From Acropora yongei (Eukaryota; Cnidaria; Anthozoa; Scleractinia; Acroporidae): DNA of 17,500 bases. The translations under genes and the position numbers were made by a program. The notes under the pieces are model-generated. The model was not told where the DNA came from, ran no database searches, and saw only the letters and a program-made list of their open reading frames with translations. Positions 8,927 through 17,465 of this stretch are shown here, in pieces (within the stretch, counting starts at the first letter, position 1; each line of letters begins with the position of its first letter). Location: positions 581,054 through 598,553 of the forward strand of contig BLFN01000951.1 of NCBI GenBank assembly GCA_014634225.1, given 5' to 3'.

Positions 8927-9061
8927 CTTCTAGAATGCAATTATTTCGGCCGTCTCCACGGTAGCCAGACTGGCAGGCGCACTTGTAGGAGCCAAGTGTA
9001 TTTGTACAAATGGCCTTTCCACTCATGCAATTGTGAGTCCCACTAACACATTCATCAATAT
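8927..9061 (-). CDS. Gene Y exon 3: calcium-binding EGF domain
   Basis: A 135-base exon (45 codons, phase 1 at both ends, the usual shuffled EGF module). After the acceptor TTGTGAG (9063-9062) it completes D-I-D-E-C, the calcium-binding EGF signature. It then carries six cysteines: [32 protein letters not shown] and [21 protein letters not shown] fits the C-x-[DN]-x4-[FY]-x-C-x-C hydroxylation motif. The exon ends at GAAG|GCAAGT, a GC donor rather than GT; this is the only nearby donor in the phase needed by exon 4. The domain itself looks intact. Such domains act as calcium-stiffened spacers in extracellular proteins. Confidence 0.85.
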
Positions 9062-9722
9062 CTCACAAAAACATGGAAAAAAAAAGATACTTGTGATTAC
9101 ATAACAGTCTCGATCTGTGATGGAATGCGATCGACCCATCGTTTATGGAAAATTATGGGGTCGTCGATGAGAATTCGAATTTATCAAATAAAAGCAGGAG
9201 CTTTTCAAAACACAACTTGTACACGCGATATTCATTCTTTGTACATTTACAAGCATTCTTGTTCTATCTACGACGTGAGATGACCTGTCGCTGCAGCTGC
9301 GTGGGCGATGTGTGGGCTTGGGGACAGATTTTCAAATTTCGTTCTCCTAGTCTCCAAACGGCAGATACCAGTTTAATTCTAAGATAGTTAGAACACACTT
9401 GTAAGCATTATGAGTTGCAGCAATTAAAAAAATGATTGCAAAAACACAAAGTAACATTTTTAGCTAGCGCTCTTGCTGTCCTTGCCGTCATCCATGCTTT
9501 ATGTTAAGGTCCGTACACGCTGTAGGGACTCACATTTGCAAAACAGGCCTTTTCAGGTTGTCAAAAGAATTGACCGTCGCCATATTCTGCCGGAATTATT
9601 TCTATCACGAAAGGATAACAACGACGCCAGAGACAACGATAAAATCGATTTTTGCTCGGTTCTAACTCACCCTATGTTACCTAATGCTAACCGAATAAGA
9701 ACGACTGCAGGATGCAACACGA

Positions 9723-9793
9723 AGAAAAAAAAAAACAACAACAAACAAACAAAACAAAAACAAAAAGGAAAAAAAAACAACTAACAAACAAAA
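9723..9793. repeat. A-rich tract with AAC/AAAC units
   Basis: Simple A/C-rich sequence, roughly complementary to the T/G-rich tract at 9990-10070 about 200 bases to the right. Confidence 0.8.
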
Positions 9794-9989
9794 CACGTTT
9801 AAAAACACGTTCATACAACAATTCAATTCCTACAGTTGACCAAAATTAAATCAACTGTCTATGGCTTTCAATGCCTTGCTAATTTGCGCATGCATAAGGC
9901 ACTGGCTGGACCGCTGGACTGATATTTATTGTGTATCCATCTTCTTTTTTACTTTATACGCACGCATGGACAGAAAGCGCGTTCTTTTC

Positions 9990-10070
9990 ACTGTTGTTTT
10001 CTTGTTTTGTTTTTGTTTTGTTTTGTTTTGCTTTTTTTTGTTGTTGCTGTTTTTGTTTTTTTTTCTTAAC
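9990..10070. repeat. T-rich tract with TTTTG units
   Basis: TTTTG/TTGTTG simple sequence, the mate of the A-rich tract at 9723-9793. Frames translated through it are artefacts. Confidence 0.8.
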
Positions 10071-10198
10071 ACAAAGTAATTATTATATATGGCTTAGTGA
10101 CTTACCTTTAGACACAAGGTTAATCCCAGACAAAACTATTTTATTTTAGTCTACCTGGTGGTTCTAACGAAGGTCACGAATGCCTCATAAAAACACAA

Positions 10199-10348
10199 CT
10201 CCTGTGCCCATGTTGCAGGGTACCAATACAGCTAGGTTGGCTTTGATGGAATTAAGCCAATAGTTACCGCTGACCACACCGGCCCCTTCGCTCGCCTTGA
10301 TCTCCTGGCAGGACGCAGCAGGAACCTCTTGAATGGAACCCAAGGGAA
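10199..10348 (-). CDS. Gene Y exon 2: truncated fibrinogen-like segment, donor lost
   Basis: A 150-base exon that starts after CTTTACAG (acceptor 10350-10349) in phase 1. It encodes VPLGSIQEVPAASCQEIKAS, then EGAGVVSGNYWLN and, after a short gap, VPCNM, about 50 residues in all. The S-C-x-E-I-K, G-x-Y-W-L and C-[ND]-M blocks resemble the first subdomain of fibrinogen-related domains, here used alone between PAN and EGF. The expected phase-1 end is ACAGGAG at 10199. The next six bases are TTGTGT, whereas the isolated homologous exon at 14874 has GTGAGT. The GT is therefore missing. Read-through gives V-V-F-L and then TGA at 10187-10185, for a 162-residue truncated product. The assigned end is by homology and phase, not by a working splice site. 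Confidence 0.7.
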
Positions 10349-10651
10349 CTGTAAAGTAGCAAGCAACATGTGGCTTTTAAGGAAAAAAATGATAACTCAA
10401 CAACGAAAATAAAAATTGCTTTGTTCAGAAGACGTTATGTGTTGGGCCTATAACTCGCACATGATTTGCGTTAATTGTAAAGTAACTATTCAAAATTATT
10501 GTAAATTTTAATACCCCGTTTTAATGTTGCTTACTTTCATTCTCAAGCAATCGTAATTTATCTTTTTGAACAGCCCAGTCGTTCAGTTATGTTAACTTAA
10601 TTTCTTGTCGTATTTCAACTGGACTAATGACACTCATTCTTAATTCGATAC

Positions 10652-10976
10652 CTCTCTCACTTGGTCTTGTCAGATACACCCGATACTCATCTTGAACATA
10701 ATCTTGTGGTCTCGCTTCTTTTGTGCGGTTGTTCAACTCGCACAAATGACGACTCCTGACGTAATTGACGCTCTGGCTTTGGATGTTGGATTTACATAAC
10801 AGACTGCAGGTAAAGATGTTTGCAGCATTGTGTTCTTGAAACACGTGACCTCTTAACATCGTGCCATATATGGATCGTACAGGTTTACACTGAAGATTGT
10901 CTGCGCATGCTTTAAGGGAAATGTAGCACGTCAGAAATATGACTGCTGCTTGGTAAAAGTGGGAGCTCTTGGCCAT
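10652..10976 (-). CDS. Gene Y exon 1: signal peptide and PAN/apple domain
   Basis: First coding exon of gene Y. The ATG at 10976-10974 begins MAKSSHFYQAAVIFLTCYIS, a signal peptide ending near the CADN motif. The frame continues upstream through a CAA-repeat tract coding leucines, but the shared start with gene Z favours this ATG. The PAN blocks LRGHVFQEHNAAN, CSLLC, QSVNYV, LCELNNRTKEARP and YRVYLTRPSER follow. The exon ends in phase 1 at AGAG|GTATCG (donor 10651-10650), so the next exon gives R-V-P-L-G-S, the usual junction in this family. Compared with gene Z, NIRCQSVNY has become NIQSQSVNY, losing a conserved cysteine. With exons 2-4 the spliced frame would total 975 bases, or 324 residues. 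Confidence 0.8.
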
Positions 10977-11114
10977 TTCCCAAGGAAGGAAGCGACTGAC
11001 ACTATACGGCACTAAGTAAAGAAAAAAAAACAACAACAACAGCAATAAAAATTTCACACACGAGAATGAAAGTTGCGGTAGATTTAGACTCTTGTCAAGT
11101 GTTTCACTGTACAT

Positions 11115-11577
11115 GCATTATTAAAACTTCTATGGTTGGATTATTGAATACAAACAATGCAGGCTATTATCGCTGATTACAAGTCTTTGCTCTCATGACG
11201 GGCTTTAATACTCGAAACCTCAGCTTCGTTATATTTTTACTGTGAAAATTTCAATCTTTTCAACTTATTTGATACCAAATTGTCGTGTTTTACTTTTCCA
11301 GTGACACCACAAAAAATATATAAAAAGTAAGTAATAAAGGTGCGATGCTGTTATGAGACAGTCTTAAATTCTCTAGACATATACTTGCTTCAAAACTGTA
11401 AATACTTTTATATCCAGAAACAAAAAAACAAAAAAAAACAAAAAAAAAGTTGTACGTCGCGACGGTAGTAATATGTTGAGAACTCTGGAGGAAGAGTTAG
11501 CAACGGTCTCAGCTTCAATTGTTTAGGATTTTTACGGCTTAGTTTTAATTGGCCCAATGAATTTAAGCCACTGATTG
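11115..11577. repeat. Upstream region of gene Y (matches 1045-1640)
   Basis: Aligns with the sequence upstream of gene Z exon 1, including the decayed hammerhead-like hairpin at 11192-11217 and the block at 11450-11550. An A-rich tract lies at 11419-11449. This should contain the gene Y promoter, but no TATA or initiator stands out. The frame at 11408-11644 (minus) is not conserved. Confidence 0.5.
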
Positions 11578-12145
11578 CATAATTCGAGAAAAAAAGTACT
11601 TGTTTCAACAGTTGCAAGTTATCGCTTGAAGCAAATTTCTCCAAGTCCTCGGTCTACATTTGTCTGTTCATCTAGCAATCAGTCGAAAGCCTTCTATAAA
11701 GTGCACAGCTTTAGGAGGAAAAAGAGATGCTGTAGTTTATACGGCAACATTTTAAAATAATGACTCATTTTTTATACGGACATTTCTAAATACCGTACAA
11801 TTTTAGTGTTTGACGTTTCCGTCCAACTTTTCATCAATCATTTTAAAATTGACAATTATTGTTTTCTTCTTAAGCTACATTTAAAGGATTTACCTCAGCA
11901 ATCTTGAAGTCGATCCGTAGTCGAAAGGCTAGAAGAACCAGTTCCACTCGAGAAACAGAGAGTGAATAGAATTGCTTATAATGCGACACAGACAATCTAA
12001 TTCAAACAAGAACTGTAGGTAATCAGGCGAAAAACAAAGAACTTAGTATGAATGGCCCATCATGCGACTTGTGAAATTATGTATACAGTTTTGAAACATC
12101 GCTATCTATGTCAACATACTTCAGTAAAAATAATCAATTCCATTC

Positions 12146-12195
12146 CGGATGCTGGCGTTATCATCAACCACGGATGCTGGCGTTATCATCAACCA
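12146..12195 (+). repeat. Exact 25-bp tandem duplication
   Basis: The unit CGGATGCTGGCGTTATCATC plus AACCA occurs twice without mismatch (12146-12170 and 12171-12195). Copy A has it once near 3038, so it arose after the large duplication. Confidence 0.9.
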
Positions 12196-12712
12196 TTAAC
12201 ATGGAAAGCACTGGTGACTTGCCAAGTTAGATTCTTAAGCTTTTTGCTGATGAAAATACGAGATTAATCGCCTGCAGATCTCCCTGTTAAAATTGGTTGC
12301 CAAGAGAGATATCACGATTGCCCGGTGGTGCAGCCGACCTGCTGGAGAGCTTACCGTTTCAAGAACCGGCTAGGAAATTAAAGAAAATGGACCCCTTTCG
12401 GTTAGATTGCTTGATATTTTAATAATAGGACTGAGTGGAGTCGAATTCGATCTGTAATCATACGATTGATTAACAAAATCGCTCAAATCAAATTCAAGGA
12501 ATTGGACCCTGAGTTAAATACTCAGAAAGATTCTTTTCGCGCCAACCTCTTTGCTTGACTCCCCGTGCGAATACTTTGCTATATGCGTTGTTATTCGTGT
12601 CTCTTAGGAGTTCTCCTACATTTATATTCGTTCTCAATTCACTCATTACTGACTTGATGATGATGTTACGCGAACTTCGAAACGTTGTTGCATTTTAAAC
12701 TTTTAACCAAGA

Positions 12713-12840
12713 TGGTTTCACCTTTTTTCAAACTTTTGAATTGTATCACAATTGTTTGTAATTAAAAGGTAAATTAGACGATGAAAATTATAGTTTAAGA
12801 CAACGTTTTGGTGTTCTCATGACACCATCATCAAATCAAA
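12713..12840 (-). mobile_element. About 130-bp insertion with a hammerhead-like hairpin
   Basis: Copy A reads ACCAAGATATAGTA without interruption near 3588. Copy B has about 130 extra bases between ACCAAGAT and ATAGTA. On the minus strand the insert contains TTGATGA-T-GGTGTC, a loop, GAACACC-AAAA-CGTTG (12834-12802), the same CTGATGA-N-stem-GAAA layout as at 1149-1177. It is likely a fragment of a retroelement end. No coding capacity. Confidence 0.5.
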
Positions 12841-14790
12841 ATATAGTACTTAACAGATAACATGTTCTTGACAATTTATGTGCTTCTTGCTAATTTGTTC
12901 AAGACGCCTAAACAAAGTTATTTGTCCCGTTTAAGAATTCCTATCCGGAATGATAATATTATCTACTCAAAATGACTAACGAAAAACATAAGAAAATTAA
13001 TCTAACTGGGATTAAGACAGGTCTTTATATATTCAATAATAATTGTGTCTCAAAGAATCACGTTATCCCAAACTGACCTTAGCAATGGTGATAATTGAGT
13101 AAACAATATGCAATTCTCCACTGACAAGTCAAACATTTCAACAATTTCTCAATTTTTCTCCAAAACCTGATCGTCGATTCTTCGACCTAAATGAAGGCGA
13201 ACAATATTTTAAATATATACAGTTGCGGTTCGAGGTCCCAAACAAAATTCTAAACGCCTACAAAACGAAACAATTCTGTAAAAATTGCGACCTTAAAATT
13301 ACGATATCTCTAGTTTCCACAAGAGAATAAAATATAGCTAGTTACATGGATCGATGTTTTCTTGCCATTTCCAAACCAGTTAATTTAATTCTGGGATATG
13401 TAGCTCTCATTTTGCAACCCAGATAACTTAATAGTGCTTCACTTTTTGCAAAAGGTTTGATGTATTTCTTTAGTGTACCGTGGTCTGTAAAGCAACAACA
13501 TGAGGTTGTCATGACAACGCGAACGGCGAATTTTTGTTTATTTTCCAAAAACATTTGTCCATTTTTTACAACGCGGGAGTTAGGAGATGAAATAATTGTG
13601 AAATGCAAACATACTAATTGGCAAACTTTTGCAAAGTAAGAAACAAATTTTGGACATTTCTGCATTGTAAACACTCCAGCCTCTTCTAAGTTTCACGCTC
13701 ACGCCATCAGCAGATGGATTTTCATTTCGAATTTACAGTACCTTCTCTATAGAAACATCTCTATGAATTTCAAACTCCCGCCAGATAACAAACTCTATTT
13801 GCATAATTTGGAACTGACCAGAAACAATAATCCTATTAGCCTTCTAAAGACCTAGTGACGACAAGGAAATCGGGTTGTTGGGTTGCCTGTGCCCTGTTTA
13901 AGTGGAACAAATCGAAATAAGTTGTTGTCTGTGGGTTCCAAATCTGCAACAGCGTTTGCCTCACGCCATTTTGACCACGGAACAGTGCGTGGGACTACAA
14001 ATTGCCCTCAGCAAAGACCTGAATCCAAATGAAAAAAAAAAAAAAAAACTTTCTCACGTATTTTAAAACTTGGCCGTAACACAGTCTCTCTGGAAGGTTA
14101 CCTTTCAGTTTGTGGTCAGTTTATGGACACTTCTTACAAAAAAAACGTCATTATTACCTAGCAGGCAACCTACCACAACTGACCCTTTTCCGAAATAACT
14201 AGATTTGCAGGTACAGAGAAAGGATTCCGGTGTAGATTCTGACAGATGAAGTTATCACAAAAGATTCCCATTGAGCTCTTACATTCGTGTGCGTCCAGAA
14301 ACAATTTAGCAACATAACGACAGAAAATTTGATTCCAGTTCAAACGAATAATGCTTAGTTAAAAACTTGTCTCTTCTCTTTGCTTTGTGTTTCTGCTTCA
14401 AGACATTGATTTGCAACACGCCACCCATATCGTTGACCTAAAAGATTGAAACAGCTGTCCATGGCTGCCGCTGCCTACTAAGCGTATTTAGGTGCATGCG
14501 CATTCGTCAAATACTAGCTGGCTCTCACGTTTCTTGTGCGTACCACGGTATACGTTGTACACAATACCTTTATCCTTTTTTATAGCTAAATGATTATTGA
14601 GGCTTCGGAGTTTACTTTTGTGTAGCAAAAGAAGTTATCTGTATAAGGAATGGTCCACAGCTATCGACAGGACAAAGCAAAACTGAGTTTCAAATAAAGT
14701 AAAAAAAAAAGCCATAAGGTAAAGAGAAGGCAGTTTACCCCTAGACAGAACATGATAAAGTGTAAGGTTAGTTCCACACAAACCTCAACC

Positions 14791-15780
14791 GCAAAGCCAT
14801 TCTGGGTGGATAATTTAATTTCAGTCTATTCGGAAGTGATTAACGACCCCAAGGCTGCTTCATAAAAACTCACCTCCTGTGCGTATGGCACAAGACACCA
14901 AAGTAAGTTGGCCAGGATTGATGGAAACCGCAGACCGCACTAGTTCTCTCGCTCGCTCTGATCGCCTGGCAGGATACAGCAAGAACCACTTGAATGGAAC
15001 CCAAAGGAACTGCAAATTAGCAAACAATATGTAAATATTTAGGCACAAGAATGAAATATTAAATTTCCCGTGAAATAACCCGTTAAGATGATTAAAGGAA
15101 AGTTTTCCTTTAGAAAATTAGTTTCGAAGAGCCACCCACGGTTGGCTAGTTAACGTTCGAAAATTCTTGTTTAAAACTTAAGAAGATTGCGCAGCGATAA
15201 CAACAACCAGAACGTTTAACTTACAAACCTGCAAATTTGTTGAGCAAAAATACAAAAGCAAAGAGTTTTGTCGTGCCATGCGGAGCTATGGCAATATCAT
15301 GGCGTTAACCTACCTTTAGGTAGCAGAATAATATCTTAATCTAAATGTTTGATGACTTCCAAGAAAAATTCCTTTCAAAAACTTCAAGAAAAGTTTCCAA
15401 AATCTCAGAGAAAGAACATTATTCGAAAGTTCTGAGCTGAAAATTTAACGCAAGAGAAATTTTTTATCTTTCCGAAGGTAGTTCATTCACGGTAATTAAT
15501 TTTTAGTTGAAGCCGAAAAGAGAGAAATTTAGGTAGGAACGAGATAGTGGCCGATTTCGTTTTCAATAAATACGCATGAGAAAACACCATGTATTTTGCG
15601 TCATTACACACCGGCACCTACCGTATTGGAAGTCAAAATAACTTGAATAATCGTTCTGAACCGGAGGCTCGTGGCTTTTGAAAGCACATGCACACTTGTC
15701 AAATAGTTACCAGAAAGACACACTTTTACGTACCACTTGGAAGCAGTAACTAGCAAACTTCAATTTTTATATGTAAGTGA
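14791..15780. other. Copy-B-specific spacer carrying an isolated exon 2
   Basis: Does not align with the corresponding 5540-6370 of copy A. Its left end (about 14815-15060) is homologous to gene Y exon 2 with short intron flanks; the rest shows no gene. No PAN exon lies where one would be expected upstream (about 15310-15640), and no EGF exon follows downstream. Confidence 0.5.
14874..15009 (-). pseudogene. Isolated, frameshifted copy of exon 2 (fibrinogen-like)
   Basis: Homologous to gene Y exon 2, with acceptor TTTGCAG (15011-15010) and donor GGAG|GTGAGT (14873-14868) both well formed. The first half reads VPLGSIQVVLAVSCQAIRAS in frame. The exon is 136 bases instead of 150. A 14-base deletion around the G-N-Y-W-L codons shifts the frame, and the original frame only resumes for the last codons as a +1 alternative (LTLVSCAIRTG). 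No exon 1 or 3 copies accompany it, and it sits between gene X's last exon and gene Y's first. It is best called a pseudo-exon left by an earlier duplicate, or moved by recombination. Confidence 0.75.
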
Positions 15781-15979
15781 CTTAAAACGACATACTGAAC
15801 CAAGTGGATTAAAGGGATCTTTCTCTTATGGTGTAGGGCCGAATTTTCCTCTTCCTCCCTGCCTGGCTTCAAGTATCTGAATCTTGGTACCAAAAGAGAT
15901 CACCAGGCCGAAATCTCGGGGAACGTCTTTCGGTACGACGCTCTGGCGCCGCGTCCCGAGGTACTGCGCTCATTTTCCT

Positions 15980-16045
15980 CTCTTTATGCAAATCACGTGT
16001 CCTAGGTACTCTTTCTTGCGCATGCGCATTTTTCTAAGAACCAAT
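15980..16045. promoter_or_regulatory. Octamer, E-box and palindromic NRF1-type site, copy B
   Basis: ATGCAAAT (15986-15993) is followed directly by CACGTG (15994-15999) and by TGCGCATGCGCA (16017-16028), with CCAAT near 16041. The same order as copy A; in copy A the E-box position reads AACGTG. No associated transcription unit is recognised. Confidence 0.35.
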
Positions 16046-16575
16046 TAATTCTATCACCCGCCTCCAGAATAATTGGAAAATTGCAATTTCCCTTCTTTTT
16101 CAAAATCGTGTTTTGCGTGTGTGTTTTTATGTTGCTTTTTTTTTTTTTTGTTTTAGTTTTTTGTTTTTTGTTTTTGCATTAATAAGATAGTTCTTCAGTT
16201 TACTAATACCAACATAGCCAAGATCTCAGTAGTTTTTCGTATGTTTTTGGTATTTTGAAGATCGATCAGCTCCAAAATAGGCCATGTTGGACCATTTTGT
16301 TGACTATAACCTTTGTAAAGCGGCTAATTTTTCCATTTTACACGATCTAATCATTTTTCCAATATTGTGTGAGTATTGAAGCCGATTTAAATTTTTACAT
16401 ACAGCAACTCTAAATTGCTTCTGGAGTTTTTTTTCAAATGTATTTGAAATTTCAAAGTTCACTCCAATAATAAGCCATTGCTGCCCATTTTACCTTACTT
16501 TAGCGTATGCAAAATGTCCATGTTCTACCACTTTTTACAATTTAGTCATCTTGCGAAGATTAGGTATTCTTTCTA

Positions 16576-16612
16576 GTTGTTGTTGTTGTTTTTGTTGTTG
16601 TTGTTTTTTTTT
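16576..16612. repeat. TTG microsatellite
   Basis: A (TTG)n and T-rich tract. Copy A has only a short T-rich stretch at the same place (about 7330-7352). Confidence 0.8.
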
Positions 16613-16857
16613 TGCAGATAATAACTTTAAATGTGGTTGAACGGTCGCTCCTTTTATGTTTTTGGAAAATTGGAGTTTAGCCCAAAGCAGTTCACTCTCG
16701 TTCTAGTGCATGATATCTTTATTAATAGAGACTGTAAAGCAGTGTACAAAATTCTTGTGCAAGGGTTTGCAAAAATGTGCAAACAGCAAAGGCTATTATA
16801 GTAGAGACCTGATTTCAATGTAGAAATGCGGATGTCGTAGGATATACAAAGTTTCTT

Positions 16858-17052
16858 GTCTTTTTTTGGCTTTTTTTTTAATATCACTTTTTTTATTCAT
16901 TTCTCTCTCTCTTTTTTGTTTTTTTGTTTTTTTTGTTTTTGTTTTTGTTTTTTTGTTTTTTCGCGTATGTGAAGGATACAAGTCTTTTAATCAGGAAAAC
17001 AAAAAAGCAAAACAAGACAAAAAACAAACAAACAAAACAAAACAAAGCAAAA
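16858..17052. repeat. T-rich then A-rich low-complexity pair in the gene X 3' flank
   Basis: T-rich sequence with TTTTTG units (16858-16962) is followed after about 35 bases by A-rich sequence with AAAAC units (16997-17052). The two arms are roughly complementary. The same arrangement occurs at 7868-8037 after gene Y. Confidence 0.75.
16892..16897 (-). terminator. Candidate polyadenylation signal of gene X
   Basis: AATAAA on the minus strand about 260 bases after gene X's stop, at the homologous position to the candidate signal of gene Y. Motif only. Confidence 0.35.
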
Positions 17053-17156
17053 ATGCCTTTCATTATGACCCTCCAAAGGAGACTGACTCTTAAACTAAAA
17101 ATTAACTTGTAGGCCAGGTCCCTTCCAAAACTTGACTGGTAGTGTCCTGTCCCTTC

Positions 17157-17431
17157 TCAGTCGGTGCCGCAGAAACGGAGATAGCATGGAGTTTCAGGAT
17201 ATGTCCCATTGATGTAATAGAGATAGTACCCGCTGCAGTTTTGCACTTGAACGTTGACGTGATGAAGGCAACAATTTGAAAGCCAGTGGAAACATACCTG
17301 TCGTGTCACGTTACCCTCGTGTTCTTCGGGATGAGCGCCATTTAACCATCCCGTAGAGTGTGTCCCGCATTTGTTAGATGGGATGCATGAAGTGGGCATT
17401 TGTGTTCCCGCGTCCCCTTGGAAACGAAACC

Positions 17432-17465
<34 letters not shown>

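Larger units (their letters stand above)
9064..10198. other. Gene Y intron 2, no exon recognised
   Basis: About 1.1 kb between exons 2 and 3. It contains an A-rich tract at 9723-9793 and a complementary T-rich tract at about 9990-10070. Minus strand CTAAAG|GTAAGTC near 10106 is a near-consensus donor, and CACCAG|GTAGAC near 10155 a weaker one. Either would end a longer exon 2, but only after the in-frame TGA. Frames at 9145-9387, 9473-9784 and 9861-10149 are low-complexity or unconserved. Confidence 0.5.
11578..14790. repeat. Duplicated spacer, copy B (matches 2450-5535)
   Basis: Second copy of the large spacer block. It differs from copy A by a roughly 130-base insertion at about 12713-12840, a 25-base tandem duplication at 12146-12195 and scattered small indels. 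No exon is recognised. The minus frame at 13342-13674 extends the smaller frame at 4090-4281 of copy A but resembles no family I know. Confidence 0.7.
15785..16800. repeat. Duplicated spacer, copy B (matches 6385-7522)
   Basis: Aligned with 6385-7522 but without the 203-bp insertion. It has an extra 48 bases at about 15912-15959 and longer T-rich and TTG tracts (16137-16176 and 16576-16612). No gene is recognised. Confidence 0.6.

Noticed and set aside
9473..10149. Lysine/asparagine-rich and phenylalanine-rich plus-strand frames
   Set aside because: Produced by A-rich and T-rich simple sequence inside intron 2.
12052..12267. 71-codon plus-strand frame
   Set aside because: Partly created by the 25-base tandem duplication; the copy A equivalent is not open.
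14860..15048. 62-codon minus-strand frame as a gene
   Set aside because: A frame running across the isolated exon 2 and its intron flanks; only its end is in the family's frame because of the 14-base deletion.
15390..15420. Short inverted match to about 2185-2215 (AAGTTTCCAAAA...CAGAGAAAG)
   Set aside because: About 20 bases only; could be chance or a widespread repeat fragment.
16796..17112. Lysine-rich and phenylalanine-rich frames
   Set aside because: Low-complexity tracts in the gene X 3' flank; not conserved in copy A.
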